Source of the DNA: Gigaspora margarita
Taxonomy: Eukaryota; Glomeromycota; Glomeromycetes; Diversisporales; Gigasporaceae
Direction of reading: 5' to 3'
Assembly: GCA_009809945.1 (NCBI GenBank)
Contig: WTPW01000867.1
Location: forward strand, 166,126-230,125
Length of the DNA: 64,000 bases
In this document: piece after piece, positions 46,338 to 55,378 of the stretch
Numbering within the stretch: the stretch's first letter is position 1
Layout of the letters: each line of letters opens with the position of its first letter
Notes under the pieces: model-generated
Databases searched by the model: none
Seen by the model: the letters and a program-made list of their open reading frames with translations, nothing else
Told to the model about the DNA's origin: nothing
Translations under genes and position numbers: made by a program

Positions 46338-46588
46338 GGGTCTTTGCCTTGAAAATCAAGTTACGACATTTCCCGATCGAGTTAATGCGGACGAAAACGG
46401 ACCAAAATACCGGGTCATGTTCATATGTAAATCGCCTTTTATTTATTAATTCAATAGTTTATTGAATAAACTATTGAATCAACAAGTTAAAAGTGATTAA
46501 ATATGAAAATGACCCGGTATTTTGGTCCGTTTTCATCCGAAATAACTCGATCTGGAATGTCTTAACTTGATTTTCAAGGCAAAGACCC
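46338..46588. mobile_element. Inverted-repeat element, 251 bp
   Basis: The arms GGGTCTTTGCCTTGAAAATC and GATTTTCAAGGCAAAGACCC are exact inverts. Inverted similarity continues for about 90 bp through CGGACCAAAATACCGGGTCA, with a central palindrome TTCAATAGTTTATTGAATAA. It lies where other units read GTAGGTAGAGTTATTCT, so it is specific to this unit. No target duplication is obvious. Confidence 0.75.
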
Positions 46589-47099
46589 ATATAATTGACC
46601 GTTCGGAGAATACGAGTGTAGGAAATGCGATATAATCTTTCTAAGTTCGTAAGTTATACAATAATATTAAGTTTAGTAATAATTTTCTAGCATTATTTCT
46701 TGCAGCCTTTTGTTCAGACATGTAAATTCTTTAGCATTTTATAAGATTTCAATATAATAAAAATTATTATAATTATAGTTAACTTTATTTGTCTTTATTA
46801 TTTTATTTTTTGTTTTCGTATAGATTTCTGATTAATTAATTTTACAGGGGATAGGATAGATCAAAAATAAGGTTTTCATAATTATTACAGGGGAAGGAAC
46901 TGTTTATAAAGGTCATCCACTCCGTCCCTTTTCTGCTTCAGTCTAATTACAATAATTTTTAGCACCTGAATTGATATCAGATACAATCAAGTTACGTACT
47001 TATTTTTGAAATATAAACGGATAATATAAAAAATAAAATCTATTTTTCTATGATTACGTAATATTCTAATTTGACGAGTACGCAGTTCGTACGTAACAC
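46589..47099. other. Upstream part of array unit 4
   Basis: It holds the block CATCCACTCCGTCCCTTTTC and ACAATAATTTTTAGC shared with other units. No gene is seen. Confidence 0.45.
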
Positions 47100-47171
47100 A
47101 ACAGACAATGTGATATAAATTTTCACAAATTTGGTGCTCCCATATGTAACACAACTCTTTCTTACGTTAAA
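47100..47171 (+). promoter_or_regulatory. Conserved Sel1-family leader with start-stop uORF, copy 4
   Basis: AACAGACAATGTGATATAAA is followed by GGTGCTCCCATATGTAACAC and TTTCTTACGTTAAA before the ATG. The upstream ATG at 47144-47146 is followed directly by TAA, as in array copy 1. Confidence 0.5.
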
Positions 47172-48416
47172 ATGTCAATTTGCAATACCCTATTTGAAAA
47201 GCAGCAACCAGAAACTTCATCAAATATTATTCAAATAACTGGCAAAGAAGATAACAAATCGCAAGACTTTTATCAAGACTTTCTTAATGAAATTATTAAA
47301 GAAATGTGTAATTTATATAATGAAGAAAGATTGAAAGGCAAAGATTCTTGTTCAGCTCTTAATATATTAGAACAATTTCTAATAAATAAGAAACAAAATC
47401 CAGTTAATATTATTAATTTTTGCATAGATAATCCGATAAATCCTACGGTTCAAATTATTCTTGCAAATTGTTATCATTATGGTAAATGGATTGAAAAGGA
47501 TTGTCGTAAAGCATTTATTTATTATCAAAAATCTGCAGAGATGGGTGACGCTATTGGAATAAATAGTGTTGGATATTGTTATGATGTAGCAATTGGTGTT
47601 GAAAAGAATGAAAATAAGGCATTCATTTATTATCAAAAATCTGCTGAAATGGGTTTAGTTGGTGCGATATATAATGTTGGATATTGTTATCTTCATGGAA
47701 CTGGTGTTGAAAAAGATAAACATAAAGCATTCATTTATTATCAAAAATCTGCTGCGATGGGTGAAGCTAAAGGAACATATATGGTTGGATATTGTTATGA
47801 TGAAGGAATTGGTGTTGTAAAAGATAAACATAAGGCATTCATTTATTATCAAAAATCTTCAAAGATGGATGACGCTAAAGGAACTTATATGGTTGGATAT
47901 TGTTATCGATATGGAATTGGAATTGAAAAGAATGAGCATATGGCTTTCATTTATTATCAAAAATCTGCAGAAATGAGATACGTTACTGGAATATATATGG
48001 TTGGATATTGTTATAGAAATGGAATTGGTGTTGAAAAAGATAATTATAAGGCTTTCATTTATTATCAAGAATCTGCAGGGATGGGCGATACTACTGGAAC
48101 ATATATGGTTGGGTATTGTTATTTACATGGAACTGGAGTCGAAAAAGATAAAGACAAGGCATTCATTTATTATCAAAAATCTGCAGAAATGAGATACGCT
48201 AAAGGAACATATATGGTTGGATATTGTTATAAATATGGAATTGGTGTTGACAAGGATGCACATAAGGCATTCATTTATTATCAAAAATCTGCAGAGTTGG
48301 GATATGTTGATGGAATGTCAAAAGTTGGTAGTTGTTATCTTCATGGAATTGGGGTTGAAAAGGATGAGTATAAGGCATACATTTCTTATCAAAAATCTGT
48401 AGAGATGTTTAAATAA
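47172..48416 (+). CDS. Sel1-repeat protein, 414 aa, array copy 4
   Basis: The protein has an N-terminal region of about 90 residues (MSICNTLFEKQ, then DFLNEIIKEMCNLYNEERLK and LEQFLINKKQNPVNIINFC). It is followed by nine Sel1 units of 36 residues with the core TYMVGYCYxxGIGVEKDxHKAF and IYYQKSAEM, and a shorter last unit ending EMFK. It has one Sel1 unit more than its two intact neighbours, the longest of the family here. No other domain, signal or membrane segment is seen. It is likely a soluble scaffold for protein partners. The start is fixed by family conservation and the AAAATGTC context. Confidence 0.93.
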   Translation: MSICNTLFEKQQPETSSNIIQITGKEDNKSQDFYQDFLNEIIKEMCNLYNEERLKGKDSCSALNILEQFLINKKQNPVNIINFCIDNPINPTVQIILANCYHYGKWIEKDCRKAFIYYQKSAEMGDAIGINSVGYCYDVAIGVEKNENKAFIYYQKSAEMGLVGAIYNVGYCYLHGTGVEKDKHKAFIYYQKSAAMGEAKGTYMVGYCYDEGIGVVKDKHKAFIYYQKSSKMDDAKGTYMVGYCYRYGIGIEKNEHMAFIYYQKSAEMRYVTGIYMVGYCYRNGIGVEKDNYKAFIYYQESAGMGDTTGTYMVGYCYLHGTGVEKDKDKAFIYYQKSAEMRYAKGTYMVGYCYKYGIGVDKDAHKAFIYYQKSAELGYVDGMSKVGSCYLHGIGVEKDEYKAYISYQKSVEMFK

Positions 48417-49826
48417 TATTATAGAAATGAGATTGGAATAACAAGAAATTTGATAAATTCAAATGTATTATCAAAGGAAAATTTTAATTTGAGTTCAAGT
48501 TTGTTCAGCGTATTTGTGACATACCACAATCAAATAATAAGATCAGGCATAATTAACGTCGGAAAATTTTATTAGTATGGGTTAGTGATTGAAGTTAAAA
48601 TATTAGAGTAGAGTGAGTGGTAACCAAAAAATATTTTAAAAACGTAACATATAAGCAAAATTTTGAATAATAAACGACTTTTGATTTAAGAAAAAAAAAT
48701 AAATACACAAATCTTGGTTAATGACTATATGTACGAGATTGATGAACTTATTGACTGGATCCTCCGAGATCTTGATTTTTACTTTACCAATGCGTAAACA
48801 AATGATGAGTATTTTTCTTAATAAAAATGCAAATCCCATTAAAGTGATATAGTGTTATTTTAATTGATTACAAGTTTAATCATAGAGATTCAAAATTCTC
48901 ATAGTAATTAATAGAGATAAAAAATTTAAGTTCTAGATTTAGTGCCTTAACGAATCAGTCCATTACGATACGATTTTTAATAGTAGTAATGGTCAAATAA
49001 ATTAAATGTTTTTCTTTTATATATTAATGCTAGAAATTAAAGCTATCTTTATCTTTCGTTTTGTAGATTGTGTTAATACTATCTAGTCACTGTGGTTCAC
49101 CAACTTGGTACACATCTCCGAATTTAGTAAAGCCTATCATTTATATACTGTATACAGTACGTATGAAAATTATATGAGATCTGGTTTGGGATCGCAATTT
49201 TTTTCATAACGCAACCCTAATCTTGGTATATTTGATCAATACTGTAGATCTGCGATCGTGCTACGTCGTTTGGCATTAAATAACACGCCTTTTCATTATA
49301 CTTTCGAACCTCTCAAAACCGATACACATGGTGGATAAATTTTGTATCTGTGTTGAGAGGTTATTAGATTCGAGAACATTGTAAACCATTAGACTTATAT
49401 ATTGAAAATGAGCTTGGTAGATTAAATTTGACAAGTTATCGATTTTGGCTGGATTGATTTTGAGATTAGTTAGACAATGTTAAGTCTTGTAATTTAGGGA
49501 TCGCAACAGTATATGCAAGACACAAAGGAAAAAGAATATCACTTGTGAACTATTTGATATAGGTAGAGTTATTCTTACATAATTGGCCGTTTTGAGAAAA
49601 ATGAGTGTAGGAATTGCAGTATCATCTTTTCAAGTACACAGGGTAAACAATAATATTACGTTTAGTATATAATTTCTAGTATTATTTGCTTGCTTCCTTT
49701 TGTTCAATCATATAAATTATTTTGGCATTTTAGAAGATTTCAATATAGTATTTTTGCAATTTGTTATTTTATTTTATATTTTTTTTCTTTTAGATTTTTT
49801 TTAATGATTGTGTAGACTTCTGATTA
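48417..49826. other. 3' flank of array copy 4
   Basis: A remnant of one more repeat unit follows the stop. The conserved 3' block lies at about 48728-48805 (TGTACGAGATTGATG, CCTCCGAGATC, CAATGCGTAAACAAATGATG). Empty sites for the 42438 and 36670 elements lie near 49078 and 49411. No gene is seen. Confidence 0.55.
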
Positions 49827-49935
49827 GGCCACGCAAAGTTAATCTTTCGTTTGCATAACCTGGTATTTCAAAATTCCGGTCGACGGGTCGGATTTTTTTT
49901 TTTTTTTTAAAAAAAAAAAATAACTTTGCGTGGCC
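49827..49935. mobile_element. Short GGCC-ended inverted-repeat element
   Basis: The ends GGCCACGCAAAGTTAATC and AACTTTGCGTGGCC are inverted. They are flanked by TTA on the left and TAA on the right. The interior holds CAAAATTCCGGTCGACGGGT and a homopolymer T/A run. Related sequence, including TAACTTTGCGTGGTC, occurs around 31700-32950. The ends resemble those of PIF/Harbinger MITEs, but the duplication is not exact. Confidence 0.5.
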
Positions 49936-49939
49936 TAAA

Positions 49940-50130
49940 TTAATGTTCACATCTAAGGTCACGGAATCAGAAAATTTGGTTTTTTTTTTTATCGGACCTA
50001 TCGGGTAATTCCAGAAAATTAAGGTCATCGTTGGGTGATACCGGAGAAAAATTAAATGACAAAAACGGGATAATTGGCACATTAGGAATTTAAAAAAATT
50101 TTTTTTTGGAAAAATTGGATCGGCGGGTTA
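49940..50130. repeat. Repeat with the empty site of the 905-bp hAT element
   Basis: CACGGAATCAGAAAATTTGG, GGTAATTCCAGAAAATTAAG and GGGTGATACCGGAG align with the two flanks of the element at 31868-32772, without the insertion. This gives a paralogous empty site in the same window. Confidence 0.7.
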
Positions 50131-50554
50131 TAATAAAAATTTTAGGGGATAGCGATAGAACAAAAACAAGATTTCATCGTAATTACAGGGGCAGGAGCCT
50201 GAAATCGCCTGAAATTAGAACCACTTAGAAAGGTCTTCCACTCCTCCTCTTACGCTCCAACAAATTACAATAATTTTAGCGTTAGAATTAGACATCAAAG
50301 ATAATCAAGTTATTATTGTTACGAGCTACACAATTAGTAAAGAATTATTTTGTATTGTTTTACAATTCTTTTTAGGAAGCTCGCGTAACTTATACCGTGT
50401 AAGTTTTCCAAGTAAACTTGAAGTATTTGCACTGTACTATAACATATTTTTAATCCACGTTAATCCACTGCCTTTGAAACTAAAAAAGTTATGATTCAAC
50501 GAAGGTATTATTCTAAGTATAGAAGTTTATTTGATCATTATTATAATTAATAAA
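50131..50554. other. Upstream block of array unit 5
   Basis: It holds the shared block TTACAGGGGCAGGAGCC, TCCACTCCTCCTCTTACGCT and ACAATAATTTTAGCG. The unit continuity then breaks near 50330 and resumes at about 52150, so about 1.8 kb was inserted here. No gene is seen. Confidence 0.55.
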
Positions 50555-50992
50555 TGTCGCAGATCATAATGAAATCGGATTAAAATGAAATGTGGGATCC
50601 TATTTAACCTTCTAAAACCCAATTATACTTGTTTAATATAAATTAATGTTGCAGCTGATGCTGAAAACGGCTGATGCTGAAATTTCGACCTATTTTGATA
50701 CGAATTTTTTAAAAATTTTTTGGGGTAATTTTGTCAGTTTTTTTTTTAGGGTTAGAATTGATTATTAAAGAGTATATGTGGATTTTAGCAGGGCATATAT
50801 TTTCAAATCACGATCCCAAATTTCATCATCCGTTTTCAGCATCAGCTGCGACAATTAGTTTTAAAACTAACCTTTAATCTTAACCCCTAATCCTAAAAAA
50901 TGCTCCCAAAAAATTCCATTTTTCGATGGCTTGTCAATGATTTTATATTATTCATATTTCATTTTAATCCGATTTCATTTTAATCTGCCACA
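50555..50992. mobile_element. Inverted-repeat element with 5-bp TSD (family 1, copy B, host)
   Basis: The 438-bp element starts TGTCGCAGATCATAATG and ends TTAATCTGCCACA. It is flanked by an exact ATAAA duplication (50550-50554 and 50993-50997). The repeated 8-base end word is ATTAAAAT, with one left copy still ATCATAAT. A related element is inserted at 50647-50853; without it the host is about 226 bp, close to copy A (223 bp). The interior carries CTTAACCCCTAATCCTA, the inverse of the TTAGGGTTAG word of copy A. Confidence 0.85.
50647..50853. mobile_element. Family 1, copy C, nested inside copy B
   Basis: The 207-bp element starts TGTTGCAGCTGATGCTG and ends CAGCATCAGCTGCGACA. It is flanked by ATTAA (50642-50646) and ATTAG (50854-50858). 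Its end word is CTGATGCT, repeated, instead of ATCATAAT. The interior GGATTTTAGCAGGGC and TATATTTTCAAATC match copy A (GATTTTAGTAGGGC and TATATTTTTAAATC), so it is the same family with different ends. Confidence 0.82.
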
Positions 50993-51091
50993 ATAAATAA
51001 TAGCAGATAACTAACTTTATGATTTTTTTCTATCATTCAAGATCTATTGAAAATCAATGTACGTTATTTACAGTTTAGGTTGATTTGAATT

Positions 51092-51592
51092 GAGCTACGT
51101 CATTTTTAAATTTTCACGATTAGGAATAACTTAGGTCAATTCTTAATAAGGTAGCTGCGCGACGCTGTCACGCGAAACCAGGAACGTAGACTTATGAGTA
51201 AACTCGATTAGAATATTCGAGACATTTAAGATATACATGGTTTGAAGAAATTATGGTAAAGCTCGGAATCAGCTTTATTTTTTGACGAAACAATTTTAAT
51301 TAGCTTTATCATAAAAAAGTCAAAATCTTAACAAGAAACGCATCGCAAATGCAGTGAGCTATATTAAATATAAATAATTTTTGTGAATCAAAATATTAAG
51401 ATAGAAATTAGTGTAGGTAGTCCTATAGCAAAATTAGTGTAATTTTTTTTTAGTTATTATTAAAATTTTTTCTCATGTTTGCTAAAGAATTATTTTACTC
51501 AAGTTTATTCATCAAAAGTAACAAAGTCGTTTCAAAATTTAAGAATGACTTAAGTAATTTGAATTGGTCTAAATCGTGAAATGACGTAGAAC
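51092..51592. mobile_element. Imperfect inverted-repeat element, about 500 bp
   Basis: The left arm GAGCTACGTCATTT with TTTTCACGATTAGG and the right arm AAATCGTGAAATGACGTAG are inverted, and so are AACTTAGGTCAATTCTTAA and TTTAAGAATGACTTAAGT. The arms are about 60 bp with small indels. The GC-rich motif copy 3 (51151-51185) lies inside it. No coding frame is seen. Confidence 0.5.
51151..51185 (-). repeat. GC-rich palindromic dispersed motif, copy 3
   Basis: On the minus strand it reads GTTCCTGGTTTCGCGTGACA then GCGTCGCGCAGCTAC, matching 1131-1169 and 4244-4279. It is inside the inverted-repeat element at 51092-51592. Confidence 0.65.
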
Positions 51593-52199
51593 AATATACT
51601 TATCACTAATGTTATAAATAGTTTCGCTAGTAGAATAATAGTTGTATTATTGAGATCACATAAGTTGTGTGGTTTTAGATTATATAAAAGCTAATCGTAT
51701 CAAAGATTATTAATTTTTATTATGGTATATTGTAGGTATCAAGTAATTAGCTAATATGTAAACGAATTAATCAAAAAAAATGTTTTTTATCATAACAACA
51801 CTTTAATATTTATAATAATTGGAATTTTCGGTTCAACTTTTTTTTTGTGAATTTTTCTTATTTTTAATATTAGAAATAATCAAGCTGTCACCGGACCAAC
51901 CAGATCGTGTTACAGATCCAAACAAACGCTAGTCATTAGGGTCAGGGTAGCGTTGAGTTAGGTTTGTGGTAGGTATATAATATTGTAAAATTTTGCAAGG
52001 AATTTTTTGTAATTAGAACACAAAAGATGATTTCATAGGTAAATTTTTGTGTTATCGTGAATTTTGAAAATTTTCAATGTATTCTTCGCTTTCGGCGTTA
52101 CACTTGATCCCGTGATGTGATTTGCCCGATGATTGTCGCCGCCGGCGACAAATAGATTATTTATTGTTAGTATTTTCTATGATTACGTAATATTCTAAA
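51593..52199. other. Inserted DNA and upstream edge of unit 5
   Basis: No gene is seen. Similarity to the other array units resumes at about 52150 with TTTTCTATGATTACGTAATA. Confidence 0.45.
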
Positions 52200-52281
52200 C
52201 GATTTACAATTCGACGTGACACAACAGACACAACAGATATATTTCCGCATTCATGTGTAACACATTCTTTCTTGCGTTGAA
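52200..52281 (+). promoter_or_regulatory. Conserved Sel1-family leader with overlapping uORF, copy 5
   Basis: GACACAACAGACACAACAGA and a leader with CATGTGTAACACATTC precede the start. The upstream ATG at 52253 opens a frame that runs past the main ATG at 52282 to 52447 in another frame. If transcribed as such, this would reduce translation of the main frame. Confidence 0.5.
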
Positions 52282-53421
52282 ATGTCAATTTGCAACAACC
52301 TATTTGAAAAGCAGCCAGACAAAATTGGCAGTTCAAATATTATTCAAATGGATAGTAAAGAAAATAACAAATCGCAAGATTTTTCCCAGGACTTTCTTAA
52401 TGAAATCGTTAAAAAAATGTGTAATTTGTATAATGAAGAAAGATTGAAAGGCAAAGATTCCTGCTCGGCTCTTACTATATTAGAACAATTTTTATTAAAT
52501 AAGAAACAAAATCCAGTTAATATTATTAATTTTTGCTTAGATGATTTGATAAATCCTACAGTTCAAATCATTCTTGCAAATTGTTATCATTATGGTAAAT
52601 GGATTGAAAAGAATGAACATAAAGCATTTATTTATTATCAAAAATCTGCAGAGATGGATAACGCAATTGGAATAAATAATGTTGGATATTGTTATGTTCA
52701 TGGAATTGGAATTGAAAAAGATGAACATAGAGGTTTCATATATTTTCAAAAATCTGCAGAAATGGGATTCATTGGAGGGATATATAATGTCGGATATTAT
52801 TATCTTCATGGAACTGGTGTCATAAAAGATAAACATAATGCTTACATTTATTGTCAAAAATCCGCAGATATTGGTGACGCTAAGGGAACATATATGGTCG
52901 GATATTGTTATCGTTATGGAATTGGTATTGAAAAGAATGAATATATGGCTTTCATTTATTATCAAAAATCTGCAGAATTGGGTTCCGCTACTGGAATATA
53001 TATGGTTGGATATAGTTATAGAAATGGAATTGGTGTTGAAAAAGATCATTCTAAGGCTTTCATTTATTACCAAAAATCTGCAGAGATGGGTGACACTGAT
53101 GGAACATATATGGTTGGATATTGTTATTTTCATGGAATTGGAGTCGAAAAAGATAAATATAAAGCATTCACTTATTATCAAATGTCTGCAGAAATGGGAT
53201 GCATTAAAGGGATGTATATGGTTGGATTTTGTTATAGATATGCAATTGGAGTTGAAAAAGATGAGCATAAGGCATTTATTTATTATCAAAAATCTGCAGA
53301 GATGGGAGATGTTGAAGGAATGTCAAAAGTTGGAAATTGTTATCTTTATGGAATTGGGGTTGAAAAAGATGAATATAAGGCATATCTTTCTTATCAAAAA
53401 TCTGTAAAGATGTATAAATAA
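52282..53421 (+). CDS. Sel1-repeat protein, 379 aa, array copy 5
   Basis: The N-terminus is MSICNNLFEKQPDKIG, then DFLNEIVKKMCNLYNEERLK and LEQFLLNKKQNPVNIINFC, as in the other copies. Eight Sel1 units of 36 residues follow (core VGYCYxHGIGxEKDExxAF, IYYQKSAEMG), and a shorter last unit ends KMYK. All units are in frame. It is likely a soluble TPR-like scaffold; no enzyme domain, signal peptide or membrane segment is seen. It is the last gene of the array. The stop TAA at 53419-53421 is followed by a remnant of another unit, as in the other copies. Confidence 0.93.
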   Translation: MSICNNLFEKQPDKIGSSNIIQMDSKENNKSQDFSQDFLNEIVKKMCNLYNEERLKGKDSCSALTILEQFLLNKKQNPVNIINFCLDDLINPTVQIILANCYHYGKWIEKNEHKAFIYYQKSAEMDNAIGINNVGYCYVHGIGIEKDEHRGFIYFQKSAEMGFIGGIYNVGYYYLHGTGVIKDKHNAYIYCQKSADIGDAKGTYMVGYCYRYGIGIEKNEYMAFIYYQKSAELGSATGIYMVGYSYRNGIGVEKDHSKAFIYYQKSAEMGDTDGTYMVGYCYFHGIGVEKDKYKAFTYYQMSAEMGCIKGMYMVGFCYRYAIGVEKDEHKAFIYYQKSAEMGDVEGMSKVGNCYLYGIGVEKDEYKAYLSYQKSVKMYK

Positions 53422-54565
53422 TATTTTAGAAATAGAATTGGAATACAAGAAATTTGATAAATCTAAATACTGGTATCAATGGTAAATTTTAATTTGAGCC
53501 CAAGTTTGTGACATACCACGATCAAATAATAATACCAGATAAAAAAAATTTTAGGGTAGACAGTAACCTAAAATTTGTAATGGATTTTTTAAAAATGTGA
53601 TTTATAAACAAAATTTACTGTTATAAGTAATTGTTTTTGATTTAAAATGCAGCAACAAAGATTTTCCACACCTGTAATTTAATATGATGAAACTTTGTAG
53701 TATTTAAATTTTGGAGAACGTAGTATTTTATAAATCTATACCCCACGCAAATTTTTATCATTATATTAAAATTTAAATGAGAGCTAAATTTAAAGATAAA
53801 ATTTACAAAAGTGTAGGTTATAATTATAAATTAGTTTATTAAATTAGATTTGGTCAGGGTTTTTGATTTTGAACGATAAATTACGGTTTATAGTAACTTT
53901 GAATTATCATGAGTATTTGGATTTTATATAGGAAGAGTCGACGCAAACTATTCTATATACATGCCTAAACATACTGTTGGTATAATAAATGCTTCATTAC
54001 CTATATATATAACTATAATACTTTACAGATTATTCTGTATTTTCATTTATATGTCTTACGTCGCTAACAATTAAATACTATGATTACTTTCAGCAACAGT
54101 CATACTATATTATAATTTATTCTATTAAATTCTTCTAGATGAAAAAAGATAAATAATCATTCCTTCATCAACGACCGAAGGCTGTGCATTTACGGGTCTA
54201 TAAATAAAACCTTTAGATCTTGCATTGAGAAATCCATGTTGACAATTTGCAGAATAATTTTTAAATAATTGTGTGGTGGTATAATCGGATGTCCTTGTAT
54301 TTCGTAGTGACGGGATTAAATGAATGTCACGCGTCACGATCACGTTACTGATCGTAGATCGTGATCAGAAGTAATCAATTAAAGTAAATGAATAAGATAA
54401 CGATCCTTATGGTGAGTTGCAAGAATAGTTTGATAAGCAAAAACTCGACCGAAACTTGTGTTTGATGTGAAAAAGAAGACACTGATCTGTAGGGCGAGCA
54501 CAATTGGTTTACGTTACCCCTTTTTAATCCTCTCTCTTAGTGAAAAATTTTTTGGGATATACATG
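53422..54565. other. 3' flank and non-coding DNA
   Basis: The similarity to other array units fades by about 53620, so the array ends here. An open frame at 54125-54343 (minus, 72 codons) has no recognisable motif. Nothing else is seen. Confidence 0.45.
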
Positions 54566-54871
54566 CCCTGTAAGAAATGTGGACCGGGGTGTGGCACGCG
54601 TTGGCGTCGGGAATGTTCGTAAAGTGGCACAAAACCCGGTCCAATTACAGTCCAAAATGCACGTGCAAACGGCCCAAAACGTTCTTAAAATCCGTGCCAA
54701 AATCCGTGGATTTTAGATTAGTAAAATGCTGCAAAACCCCGTCCAATTACGGTCCGAAATGCACGGGCAAACGGTCCCACATACATACAAATCCGGTCCT
54801 CAATCCGTGCCACAAGCTCACGCGCATTGAAGTGGATGTCCGTGCCTATCCGGTACAATTTTCTTACAGGG
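54566..54871. mobile_element. GC-rich inverted-repeat element, 306 bp
   Basis: The ends CCCTGTAAGAAATGTGGACC and TTTTCTTACAGGG are inverted, and ATG flanks both sides (54563-54565 and 54872-54874). Inside are two diverged direct copies of about 85-110 bp sharing GTCCAATTACAGTCC / GTCCAATTACGGTCC and AAATCCGTGCC / CAATCCGTGCC. The element is much richer in GC than its surroundings. The open frame across it is probably accidental. Confidence 0.65.
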
Positions 54872-55127
54872 ATGTATGATTTTGGCCAGAGAGCATAAAT
54901 AATTAAAAGTTATATTTGTAATAACCATAGCTTCTATCTTCTTTTTTCTATAATACTATTTCATTATCCTTAACAAATAGACTATAATTTTACAATTATG
55001 ATCTTTCTCACTCTATATCTAATTTTTTTTTTAAGTATGAACTTTTGTTCATGGGATTTTTATTATAATTAGTATAGTATTACATATTGTAATTTGTAAT
55101 TTTGAATACAAACTCTAATATTATTTA

Positions 55128-55360
55128 GGCCAGACCAATTTGATTTTCTATTTAACATAATCCCCCCCTATTTTTTAAAATTTTAGGTGAAAAAAAACAT
55201 CATTTTACCCAATAAGATTGCAGTATTTGCTTTTTATAAATTTAAAATTTTTGTAGCCAATAGAATCACAGTATTTTTTATTAATTTGTGTATTTTTATA
55301 CCCTCCCCCCTCTTATGAGCTATTTTATTATGTTAAACAGAAAATTAAATTAGAGTGGCC
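55128..55360. mobile_element. PIF/Harbinger-like MITE, second copy
   Basis: The 233-bp element has ends GGCCAGACCAATTTGATTTT and AATTAAATTAGAGTGGCC, with inverted inner words TATTTAACATAAT and ATTATGTTAAACA. Flanks are TTA on the left (55125-55127) and TTG on the right. It is related to 36670-36841 at both ends. Confidence 0.75.
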
Positions 55361-55378
55361 TTGGTTAACTTTAGGGTT

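Larger units (their letters stand above)
34440..53520 (+). repeat. Tandem array of Sel1-gene units
   Basis: Five Sel1 genes or pseudogenes in the same orientation start at 34544, 40811, 44050, 47172 and 52282. The two shortest intervals (3239 and 3122 bp) define the unit. The 6267-bp and 5110-bp intervals are enlarged by T-rich DNA with a gap (37.1-40.5 kb) and by inserted elements (50.3-52.1 kb). The units share leader words, a 3' block with CCGAGATC and a region with CGGGCTTGGTAGATTAAT. Confidence 0.85.

Noticed and set aside
54125-54343. Open frame of 72 codons on the minus strand
   Set aside because: No recognisable motif or gene context; kept only as a remark in the flank entry.
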